From positions 1 through 5,024 of the forward strand of contig PUKG01000285.1 of the NCBI GenBank assembly GCA_003550445.1: a DNA stretch of 5,024 bases, in the 5' to 3' direction. Under the pieces are notes generated by a model. The model ran no database searches. It saw only the letters and a program-made list of their open reading frames with translations, and had not been told where the DNA came from. This document shows positions 1 to 5,024 of this stretch, piece after piece. The position numbers and the translations under genes are program-made. The DNA comes from Halobacteroidaceae bacterium (GTDB lineage: Bacteria > Bacillota > Halanaerobiia > B1SED10-174). Numbering within the stretch: the first letter of the stretch is position 1; every line of letters starts with the position of its first letter.

Positions 1-608
1 CAATGAAAGGGTTGCCCCTCCTATCACAGCGGTATGCAATGAATGTTGCTGAGACTGCCTCAACCTTTGCAGAAATGGTTGTGGCCGATGCTGCTCTGGA
101 AAATGCAAAAGACGAAGAGGAAAAACTGGCACTTTTGGGTGATAAGGTTGGAAAAAGTATTTCCTTTTTTATGGACATTCACTGCCGATTTTTGTTTGAA
201 AATGATTTTTATCGGGCCCGGCAAAAAGGCCCTGTGGGAATAGACCAGTTAAACCAGATGATGGAAGAAGCCCAAAAGAAAGCTTTTTGTGAATCCCTTC
301 GGGATTACCATCCCCATTTTTGGGCTTCAAAACTCCATTTTTATATCACTGCCGTTCCTTTTTACAATTTTCCTTATACTTTTGGGTATCTTTTCAGCGC
401 TGGAGTTTATTCCATGGCCAAACAGGAAGGGAAAAACTTCGAACAGAAATATATTGACCTTCTCCGGGATACAGGGAGAATGCAGGTAGAGGACCTTGCT
501 AGAAAACACCTGGGAGTAGATTTAACCCGGCCCGATTTCTGGGAACAGGCAGTTAAACTTGCCACGAAAGATGCTGAAGAGTTTTTAAACCTTACTGCAA
601 AAGAATAA
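1..608 (+). CDS. pepF: Oligoendopeptidase F (peptidase family M3), C-terminal part
   Basis: This is the C-terminal third of a cytoplasmic zinc oligopeptidase that cleaves short peptides. The frame is open at the left edge, so the Met codon at position 3 is internal; about 201 residues are visible of a family usually near 600. Seen: the block NVAETASTFAEM at residues 14-25 after that Met, and the aromatic block YNFPYTFGYLFSAGVYSMAK at 121-140, both typical of PepF/M3B enzymes. By analogy with thimet oligopeptidase, Glu17 in the AETAS block should be the third zinc ligand. The HExxH helix would then lie only a few codons left of the window. Tyrosines around 113-125 sit where the substrate-binding Tyr of M3 enzymes is found. 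The gene ends at a TAA and is intact as far as it can be seen, unlike the next two genes. Family assignment is firm; exact peptide specificity is unknown. Confidence 0.93.
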   Translation, partial: MKGLPLLSQRYAMNVAETASTFAEMVVADAALENAKDEEEKLALLGDKVGKSISFFMDIHCRFLFENDFYRARQKGPVGIDQLNQMMEEAQKKAFCESLRDYHPHFWASKLHFYITAVPFYNFPYTFGYLFSAGVYSMAKQEGKNFEQKYIDLLRDTGRMQVEDLARKHLGVDLTRPDFWEQAVKLATKDAEEFLNLTAKE

Positions 609-665
609 GAGAGGAAAATGGAATTTTTTATAAAGATAAAAAACTATTGAGGCAGGGAGATCAAT

Positions 666-1315
666 ATGAGTTTAAAAAACAAGCCATTATTCTGTTCCTG
701 GAGCGGGGGCAAGGATTCCTGACTGGTTCTTTATTATGCCATAAGAAGACAGGAAGACCCTCTCTTTCTTATTACATGATGATTGAGGAGGCCCAAAGGT
801 CTAGATCCCACGTAATATCCACTTCCATTCTTCAAAATTAGGCAGATTTGTTAAATGTGAAACTTTTAACCCCGGAAACCTCCTGGCCAGAACTATGAAA
901 AAACTTCGTGAAAATAATTGGCAAATTCAGGGCTGGGGGAGTAAAAGTCAGTGTTTATTGACCTGGAGGAGCACAGGGATTGGGTAGAAAGGGTTTGTAA
1001 AAGGGCAGGTATAAAAGCAGTTCACCACCTCTGGAAAATGAAAAGGGAAAAGGTTCTCGATAATTTTATGGATCTGGGTTTTAAAGATGTAATTGTTGCA
1101 GTAAATGAAAAAAATTGGATCCAGATTTTCTGGGGAGAGAGTTAGATGGTAATTTAAAAAGGGAATTTCTTGTCCGGGGAGTAGATCCTGCTGGAGAAAA
1201 AGGGGAGTTTCAAACGGTAATAACTGGAGGTCCTATTTTTACTGAGGACATGGACTTCAGGCTGGGAGGGGTATTAAAAAAAGAGAATTACTGGTTTCAG
1301 GATATTCTTGTTTAG
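666..1315 (+). pseudogene. Decayed Dph6-like PP-loop ATPase (diphthine--ammonia ligase family)
   Basis: The remnant starts at ATG 666 behind an AGGGAGA ribosome site (654-660). Its first codons give MSLKNKPLFCSWSGGKDS, the PP-loop of N-type ATP pyrophosphatases related to Dph6. Later pieces in other frames keep the family order: MMIEEAQRSRSH (about 776-811), IDLEEHRDWVERVCKRAGIKAVHHLWKM (from about 954), then LDPDFLGRELDGN through GEKGEFQTVITGGPIF to a TAG at 1313-1315. Lesions: TGA at 720-722 right after SGGKDS; a 1-nt loss near 774-776; TAG at 839-841; an in-frame TGA at 896-898; a small deletion near 948-953 just before IDLEEH, where the family normally has a Gly-Asp; and a frameshift in the A7 run at 1108-1114. 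No full-length product is possible. In archaea and eukaryotes Dph6 amidates diphthine on EF2; bacteria lack that pathway, so the role of the bacterial homologue is unclear. Confidence 0.9.
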
Positions 1316-1373
1316 TGAGTCCTGATAGTCTGGCAAAGGGATACGGAAAGTTGTTTTTATAGTTTAATTAATT

Positions 1374-1385
1374 AAAAGGGAGTGG
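1374..1385 (+). promoter_or_regulatory. Ribosome binding site for the TTG start at 1390
   Basis: The purine run AAAAGGGAGTGG has its GGGAG core 7 nt before TTG 1390. No ATG or GTG in that frame lies between this site and the signal peptide, so it supports the rare TTG start. Confidence 0.65.
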
Positions 1386-1389
1386 TTTT

Positions 1390-1927
1390 TTGTTCAAACT
1401 TGCTTTTTTATCACTATCCCTGGTTTTGCTGTTGGGCCTTTTTAACCCGGCTGTAAGCTTTGCTGGGGAGGAACAGGATTTTCTGGAAATTGAATTTGAA
1501 GAAATTGTAGTTTTTCATCCCAACGACTGGTTGGGCCACGGAGAATTGAATGATGTTTTTTTACCTGTTTCCCCTTGATGCAGAATATGAAGATTTTATG
1601 GTAAATATTAATTTTATAATCGAGCATGGTAGGGAAAATGATGATTTGGATTTCTGGGAAGAATTGATTATTGACCTGGAAGAAACCATTAAAAATTTTA
1701 ACCTGCAGGAAAAAGAAGAGGTAAAAATTGATGGTCTGCCGGGATATAAAATTATTTCTACCGGTTACCTTCCGGAAATTTTCCCTGATAAAATTAAATG
1801 GGTTCAGGTTGTAACCTTCCTTGAGGACGAAAAGTTCCTTGTTATTACCTATACTGCCAGCAAAAAAACATTTCCAGAATTTAAGGATGATGCTCTGGAA
1901 ATAATTTTCCAAACAAAAGTTAATTAG
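1390..1927 (+). pseudogene. Small secreted protein, DcrB/PsbP-like, split by one frameshift
   Basis: The first part (1390-1578) starts at TTG and encodes a clear Sec signal peptide: FK, a hydrophobic run at residues 4-18, and a likely cleavage after AVSFA (residue 25). Mature sequence then begins GEEQDF. The frame ends early at TGA 1576-1578. The remainder continues in the next frame from about 1550 to TAG 1925-1927, including MVNINFIIEH, VKIDGLPGYKIISTGY and FLVITYTASKKTF. The switch falls in a run of seven T at 1555-1561. With six T the two parts would join as DVFYLFPLDAEYEDF, giving one protein of about 178 residues. The Pro-x-x-Trp beginning, the INGLPGY-like strand and the VITYTA strand resemble DcrB/PsbP-like exported proteins of unknown function; this is recognition by eye. 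No lipobox Cys is seen, so it should be released or wall-associated. Either it is a recent pseudogene, or the T count is a sequencing error or a slippage site. Confidence 0.7.
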
Positions 1928-2046
1928 TTAATCGCTTTATATTGGGATGGTTTGGGAAGGTTGATATTAACAAAAATAATAATTTTTTAATGGCCTAATA
2001 AATTATTTATAATTCCATTCAAGGATACAAAAACCTAAAATTATAA

Positions 2047-2051
2047 GTTAA
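2047..2051. repeat. Target site duplication, left copy (GTTAA)
   Basis: GTTAA directly precedes the 5'-TG of the IS and is repeated exactly after its terminal CA. Five bp lies within the 4-8 bp range known for IS21-family insertions. Confidence 0.9.
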
Positions 2052-2056
2052 TGCGT

Positions 2057-2168
2057 ATTCCGCTCTAAACCGAACACAGATTCCGCTCTAAACCGAACAG
2101 GAATTCCGCAAATTAGCGAACAATGTTTCCGTTAATATCCGAACAACAATTCCGGTCTTTACCGAACA
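2057..2168 (+). repeat. Left-end array: five direct 20-bp terminal repeats, 23-bp period
   Basis: Five units start at 2057, 2080, 2103, 2126 and 2149, exactly 23 bp apart, with 3-nt spacers. Units 1 and 2 are identical (ATTCCGCTCTAAACCGAACA). Units 3 to 5 keep the outer blocks TTCCG and CGAACA and vary in the middle. In IS21-family elements such repeats are the transposase (IstA) binding sites. The fixed 23-bp step would place bound subunits at a constant angle on the helix, about 2.2 turns apart; this last point is inference. Confidence 0.93.
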
Positions 2169-2170
2169 AA

Positions 2171-2213
2171 TTTTTGCCTCAGAGCGGAATCGGTGTTCGT
2201 TAAACAACGGAAT
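2171..2213 (-). repeat. Two inward copies of the terminal repeat, opposite orientation
   Basis: The unit at 2194-2213 reads TGTTCGTTAAACAACGGAAT and is a full copy in reverse. It matches the direct unit at 2149-2168 at 17 of 20 positions, so the two can pair as a stem with a 25-nt loop. The unit at 2171-2190 keeps only the AGAGCGGAAT half; its CGAACA half is lost. Their starts are again 23 bp apart. They lie between the end array and istA, where bound IstA could affect istA transcription. I found no convincing promoter between 2214 and 2303. Confidence 0.8.
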
Positions 2214-2302
2214 CAGAGATTAGGACTTACTTGCGCTGGATAACAAAATAAAGCTCTACAGGAATTGCCTCTTTGCTGCAGAAAAATGGTTTTATCATAA
2301 CG

Positions 2303-2313
2303 AAAAGGAGAGG
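2303..2313 (+). promoter_or_regulatory. Ribosome binding site of istA
   Basis: AAAAGGAGAGG ends 5 nt before GTG 2319, and the GGAG core is 8 nt away. This good spacing selects the GTG start over the in-frame ATG at 2343, which would sit about 30 nt from the site. Confidence 0.8.
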
Positions 2314-2318
2314 TTTCT

Positions 2319-3875
2319 GTGGGGCGAAAACGGAGGTTATCCATGCGGAAGATTAAAGAAGTTTTGCGACTGAGGTTTGAAACAGCCCTGGGATTTCATA
2401 AAATTGCTAAAAGCTGCTCTGTTTCCTCAAGCACGGTTGCAGAAATAATTAAACGAGCCAATGACAGTGGATTATCCTGGGCAATGTTAGAGAAACTTGA
2501 TGACAACGATTTAGAAATAAAGCTTTACCCCGAAAGATTTAAAGGAAAAGCTAATAACCTTGAACCCGATTGGTCAAAAATACACAAAGAGCTTAAGAAA
2601 AAGAGTGTTACCCTCCAACTTTTATGGAGAGAATATAAACAAGAAAATCCGGAAGGTTACCAATATAGCTTTTTCTGCGAACTCTATAAACGTTGGAAAC
2701 AAGGAATTGACGTCACAATGAGACAAAACCATAAAGCCGGTGAAAAGATTTTTGTGGATTATGCTGGACAAACCTTTCCGATTTTTGATCCTGAAACTGG
2801 AAAAGCAACTGAAGCCCATATTTTCATAGCAGTCCTTGGGGCTAGTAATTACACATATGCAGAAGCCACATGGGATGAGACACTCCCTAATTGGATTGGT
2901 TCTCATTGCAGGGCTTTTGAGTATTTTGAAGGCTTGCCAGAGATCATTGTTCCCGACAATACCAAAACCGGTGTTAAAAAGGTTTGCCGTTACGAACCAG
3001 ACTTGAACCCTACCTATCAGGATATGGCAGAATATCATGGGATAGCAATTATCCCCGCCAGATCTAATAAACCCCGTGATAAGGCAAAAGTAGAATCAGG
3101 AGTTCTGTTAGTGGAGCGTTGGATCCTGGCTGCTTTACGCAACTGCATTTTCTTCAGTATCGAAGAATTAAACAACGCGATACAAGTAGAGCTAGAAAAG
3201 CTAAACCAAAAACCTTTCCAAAAATTAGCAGGCAGTCGTCGGTCTCTTTTCGAAACTCTTGATAAGCCTTTATTAAAACCTCTCCCCGAAAAACCATATG
3301 AGTTTGCTTACTGGAAAAAAGTTAGAGTAAATATGGACTACCATGTGGAGATAGAAAAAAATTATTACAGTGTTCCCTATCAGCTGGCCAAAAAACAAAT
3401 AGAGGTTAGAATAACTAGGTCAGTTGTGGAAATCATCTTTAATGGAAAAAGAGTAGCCAGCCACCCCAGGATATACGGCAAAGGCAAAACAAATACTGTT
3501 CATGAGCATAGACCCGCCTCCCATCAGAAACACTTGGAGTGGACTCCTTCTCGAATTTTGCAATGGGCAGAAACAACTGGACCAAATACCAAACAAGTGG
3601 TATTAAAAATTATTGAAGATAAACCACATCCTGAGCAGGGATACCGGTCCTGTTTGGGTATTATTAGACTCAGCAGTAGTTACTCCAGGGAAAGGCTTGA
3701 GGCTTCCGCAAAAAGAGCTTTAGAAATCGGTTCTCCTTCTTACCACAGTATCAAATCGATACTTAAAAACGGGTTAGACGAAAACTCTTTAATCCAAAAC
3801 TTTGAACCCGCTCCCATTCAACACCAAAACATCCGAGGCTCCGAATACTACGGACAGAAGGTGCCACCATGTTAA
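2319..3875 (+). CDS. istA: IS21-family transposase IstA
   Basis: This 518-residue DDE transposase cuts and joins the IS ends. Residues about 9-50 form a helix-turn-helix (RKIKEVLRLRF...SVSSSTVAEIIKRA), expected to bind the terminal repeats. The catalytic core is of the retroviral-integrase type: Asp147 in KIFVDYAGQT, Asp213 in IIVPDNTKTG and Glu259 in RDKAKVESGV. All three acidic residues are present with spacing normal for the family. The C-terminal part has the NYYSVPYQL block (348-356) and a following beta-rich segment (VEVRIT... with a VASHPR block at 379-384) typical of IstA. The GTG start is chosen because of the strong ribosome site just upstream. The stop at 3873-3875 overlaps the istB start by 7 nt, so the two are translationally coupled. 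Length and motifs are complete, with no sign of decay. Confidence 0.98.
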   Translation: MGRKRRLSMRKIKEVLRLRFETALGFHKIAKSCSVSSSTVAEIIKRANDSGLSWAMLEKLDDNDLEIKLYPERFKGKANNLEPDWSKIHKELKKKSVTLQLLWREYKQENPEGYQYSFFCELYKRWKQGIDVTMRQNHKAGEKIFVDYAGQTFPIFDPETGKATEAHIFIAVLGASNYTYAEATWDETLPNWIGSHCRAFEYFEGLPEIIVPDNTKTGVKKVCRYEPDLNPTYQDMAEYHGIAIIPARSNKPRDKAKVESGVLLVERWILAALRNCIFFSIEELNNAIQVELEKLNQKPFQKLAGSRRSLFETLDKPLLKPLPEKPYEFAYWKKVRVNMDYHVEIEKNYYSVPYQLAKKQIEVRITRSVVEIIFNGKRVASHPRIYGKGKTNTVHEHRPASHQKHLEWTPSRILQWAETTGPNTKQVVLKIIEDKPHPEQGYRSCLGIIRLSSSYSRERLEASAKRALEIGSPSYHSIKSILKNGLDENSLIQNFEPAPIQHQNIRGSEYYGQKVPPC

Positions 3876-4603
3876 CACAGCAAACCATTGAAAAACTTCG
3901 CCAATTGAGGTTACATGGAATGGCTGATTATTTGAAGAATAACCTAGCTTCACCTAACAGTCAGCTTTCTTTTGAGGAACGACTGGGGCTCCTGGTTGAT
4001 TATGAATGGACTTCCAGAGAGAACCGCCGTTTAACTAGACTTCTTAAAGCAGCCACTCTTAAGATTGATGCTTGTCTTGAGGATATTGACTACAGCCACC
4101 CTAGGGGAATTGATCGAGGGTTAATTGAAAAACTTGCCACCTGTCAATGGATTGTTTCTCGACGAAATGTTTTAGTGTCTGGCCCTACAGGAGCTGGCAA
4201 AACATTTATCGCTTGTGCTTTAGCCAATAATGCCTGCAGACAGGGAATTAGCACCAAGTATTACCGGCTCTCCCAGTTTATCTCTCAACTAAATATTGCC
4301 AGGGGTGATGGGTCATATCATAAGTTTGCAAAAAAACTTATGAAAGTAGAACTTTTGCTTTTTGACGACTGGGGATTAGCGCCTCTAAATCCCCGGGAAA
4401 GTCGAGAAATATTAGATATTATTGATGATCGCAATCTTTCCAAATCTACTCTGGTTGCGAGTCAATTGCCTGTTGAACACTGGCATCAAAATATTGGGGA
4501 TCCTACGGTTGCCGATGCTATTTTAGACCGACTATTAAACAATGCGTACAAAATTAACCTTAAGGGGGAATCAATGAGGAAAATTAAGAAAGATTTGGAG
4601 TAA
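3869..4603 (+). CDS. istB: IS21-family helper ATPase IstB
   Basis: This 244-residue AAA+ ATPase is related to the DnaC/DnaA helicase-loader branch. In IS21 it assembles on target DNA and works with IstA to direct insertion. Seen: an N-terminal helical region (1-95, with the family-typical LRLHGMADYL at 13-22), Walker A GPTGAGKT at 105-112, Walker B LLLFDDWG at 162-169 (Asp166 and Asp167), a sensor-1-like strand STLVASQLP at 193-201, and an Arg near 221 in DAILDRLLNNA, likely the arginine finger or sensor-2 residue. The ATG lies 7 nt inside the end of istA and has a GAAGGTG ribosome site at 3856-3862. The length is normal for the family and all ATPase motifs are intact. The 110 nt from its stop to the right-end repeats carry no gene. 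Confidence 0.98.
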   Translation: MLTQQTIEKLRQLRLHGMADYLKNNLASPNSQLSFEERLGLLVDYEWTSRENRRLTRLLKAATLKIDACLEDIDYSHPRGIDRGLIEKLATCQWIVSRRNVLVSGPTGAGKTFIACALANNACRQGISTKYYRLSQFISQLNIARGDGSYHKFAKKLMKVELLLFDDWGLAPLNPRESREILDIIDDRNLSKSTLVASQLPVEHWHQNIGDPTVADAILDRLLNNAYKINLKGESMRKIKKDLE

Positions 4604-4713
4604 ATTCAAATTCAATTTCCCAAGACAAACAAGGACATTTTTTTAACATTACCGAACACTTAGTTATCCAGCTTCAGAAATTTTCCTCAAGAAAAATTCC
4701 CTTCTGATTCTTT

Positions 4714-4760
4714 TGTTCGGTTATTAACGGAATCACCGTTCGCCCAGGGCGGAATAGACA
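4714..4760 (-). repeat. Right-end terminal repeats of the IS (two copies)
   Basis: Two copies of the terminal unit lie in reverse orientation to the left array: TGTTCGGTTATTAACGGAAT at 4714-4733 and a 19-bp variant at 4737-4755, followed by the terminal AGACA. The inner copy, reverse-complemented, matches left unit 4 (2126-2145) at 18 of 20 positions. The outer copy is one base short and has GGG in place of the usual AAAC centre. A lone CCGAACA at 4652-4658 in the other orientation may be a relic half-unit. The right end thus has two units against five plus two at the left. Confidence 0.9.
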
Positions 4761-4765
4761 GTTAA
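4761..4765. repeat. Target site duplication, right copy (GTTAA)
   Basis: GTTAA follows the terminal CA at 4759-4760 and is identical to the five bases before the left end. Removing the IS and one copy restores the original sequence across 2051/4766. Confidence 0.9.
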
Positions 4766-4770
4766 GGAGA

Positions 4771-4811
4771 AAAATCCCCGGTTCTCAAAAAAGAGGTCGG
4801 GGGTTTTCTTT
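4771..4811. terminator. Bidirectional intrinsic terminator between convergent genes
   Basis: The stem pairs 4771-4786 with 4793-4807. CCCCG (4776-4780) pairs with CGGGG (4798-4802), CTC (4784-4786) with GAG (4793-4795), and the outer AAAA (4771-4774) with TTTT (4804-4807). There are wobble pairs and one bulged T in the middle and an A6 loop. A T-rich tail follows on each strand: GTTTTCTTT on plus, and ATTTTTCTCC on minus. It lies 29 nt past the minus-strand permease stop, so it should end that transcript. Before the IS insertion it also lay about 130 nt past the secreted-protein gene on the plus strand. It now closes the istAB transcript. Confidence 0.85.
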
Positions 4812-4839
4812 GAAAAGCCATTTTTTCTGAAAAAAACTT

Positions 4840-5024
4840 TTAGTCTACAGAAGCAAGAAACCTTTTAATTAAAAAATTCAGGAAAAGGAGATGAATAAAA
4901 AAACCTCCTGCAAGGTACAGGAAATAAAGGGATTGGGAGTTTTTTGCTGCAAGGAAAGCCTGGGTAATCCAGTAGGGAGGAATAAGGCCTGCAAGAAAAT
5001 GCCAGTTACTTTCAATTAAATACC
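4840..5024 (-). CDS. Membrane protein C-terminus, probable ABC-2 type exporter permease (partial)
   Basis: On the minus strand a frame is open from the right edge to TAA at 4842-4840, giving the last 60 residues of a protein that begins outside the window. It has a hydrophobic block HFLAGLIPPYWITQAFLA (about 8-25), a short polar loop KNSQS, then a strong membrane segment (about 32-52) ending in LIKRFLASVD. The positive charge after the last segment suggests a cytoplasmic C-terminus. The GLIPPYW motif followed by a final hydrophobic helix resembles the C-terminal end of ABC-2 type permeases such as fluoroquinolone-export permeases; this is recognition by eye. In that case an ATP-binding subunit gene would be expected upstream, outside the window. 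A terminator follows 29 nt after the stop, which supports a real gene end here. Confidence 0.7.
   Translation of the reverse strand, partial: YLIESNWHFLAGLIPPYWITQAFLAAKNSQSLYFLYLAGGFFIHLLFLNFLIKRFLASVD

Larger units (their letters stand above)
2052..4760 (+). mobile_element. Complete IS21-family insertion sequence
   Basis: The 2709-bp element carries istA and istB in the standard order and has 5'-TG...CA-3' ends. The left end reads TGCGTATTCC and the right end, reverse-complemented, TGTCTATTCC (8 of 10 match). Both ends carry several copies of a roughly 20-bp unit of the form ATTCCGN8CGAACA. That is the multiple-terminal-repeat design of IS21 elements. A perfect 5-bp duplication, GTTAA, flanks it. 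Both genes are open from start to stop with their catalytic motifs present, so the element should be active. It sits between a secreted-protein gene and a terminator, and broke no reading frame. I cannot name the exact IS without a database. Confidence 0.96.

Noticed and set aside
619..651. A 10-codon ORF between pepF and the Dph6-like remnant, preceded by GAGAGGA.
   Set aside because: It is very short, AT-rich and unlike anything recognisable. Its ribosome site is easily a chance purine run.
720..722. TGA right after SGGKDS in the Dph6-like gene as a selenocysteine codon (the family often has a Cys, Ser or Thr here).
   Set aside because: Several further stops and frameshifts follow in the same gene, and I see no convincing SECIS-type hairpin just downstream. 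Simple decay explains it.
1442..1912. A 156-codon minus-strand open frame.
   Set aside because: It is antisense to the signal-peptide gene and has a low-complexity Phe/Ile/Asn-rich composition, as expected for the shadow of an AT-rich gene. No ribosome site or family features are seen.
1976..2015. An AT-only inverted repeat (AATAATTT...AAATTATT) as a terminator for the signal-peptide gene.
   Set aside because: The stem has no G-C pairs and no proper T-tract follows. In such AT-rich sequence this arises by chance.
2057..2213. The regularly spaced repeats as a CRISPR array.
   Set aside because: The spacers are only 3 nt, some units are reversed, and the same unit recurs at the far IS end next to the TG/CA terminus. 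They are IS terminal repeats.
2052..4760. The istA/istB pair as part of a larger Tn7- or CAST-like system.
   Set aside because: Only two genes lie between the two IS ends. There are no cargo genes, TniQ, Cas genes or CRISPR array, and the layout is that of a plain IS21 element.
4891..5019. A 42-codon plus-strand ORF with four Cys after an AAAAGGAG, as a small peptide gene.
   Set aside because: The GGAG touches the ATG with no spacer, which is too close for normal initiation. The opposite strand carries a far more protein-like membrane segment over the same bases.

Overview
The window is AT-rich bacterial chromosome with strong GGAG-type ribosome binding sites and TTG/GTG starts. Together with the PepF-type peptidase, this suggests a low-GC Firmicute (Clostridia-like). 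That placement is inference, not proof.

Layout. (1) Positions 1-608: the C-terminal third of an M3-family oligoendopeptidase F, plus strand, cut by the left edge just downstream of where its HExxH motif should lie. (2) 666-1315: a heavily decayed Dph6-like PP-loop ATPase gene. Its SGGKDS motif is intact, but at least six lesions break the frame. (3) 1390-1927: a small secreted protein with a DcrB/PsbP-like look, broken once at a run of seven T. (4) 2052-4760: a complete 2709-bp IS21-family insertion sequence with intact istA and istB, 5'-TG...CA-3' ends, arrays of a roughly 20-bp terminal repeat, and a perfect 5-bp target duplication (GTTAA). (5) 4771-4811: a bidirectional intrinsic terminator. 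(6) 4840-5024: the C-terminal end of a minus-strand membrane protein, probably an ABC-2 type exporter permease. It is cut by the right edge.

How it fits together. Before the insertion, the small secreted-protein gene (plus) and the permease gene (minus) converged on one shared terminator. The IS landed between the secreted-protein gene and that terminator, so it disrupted no reading frame. IstA (DDE transposase) and IstB (AAA+ helper ATPase) overlap by 7 nt and are co-translated parts of one transposition machine acting on the repeat arrays at the ends. The intact genes and exact target duplication point to a fairly recent insertion, while the two genes to its left are decaying.

I do not see a new biological system here. 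The most striking structure is the exact 23-bp phasing of the repeat units at the left IS end, including inward-facing copies just upstream of istA.
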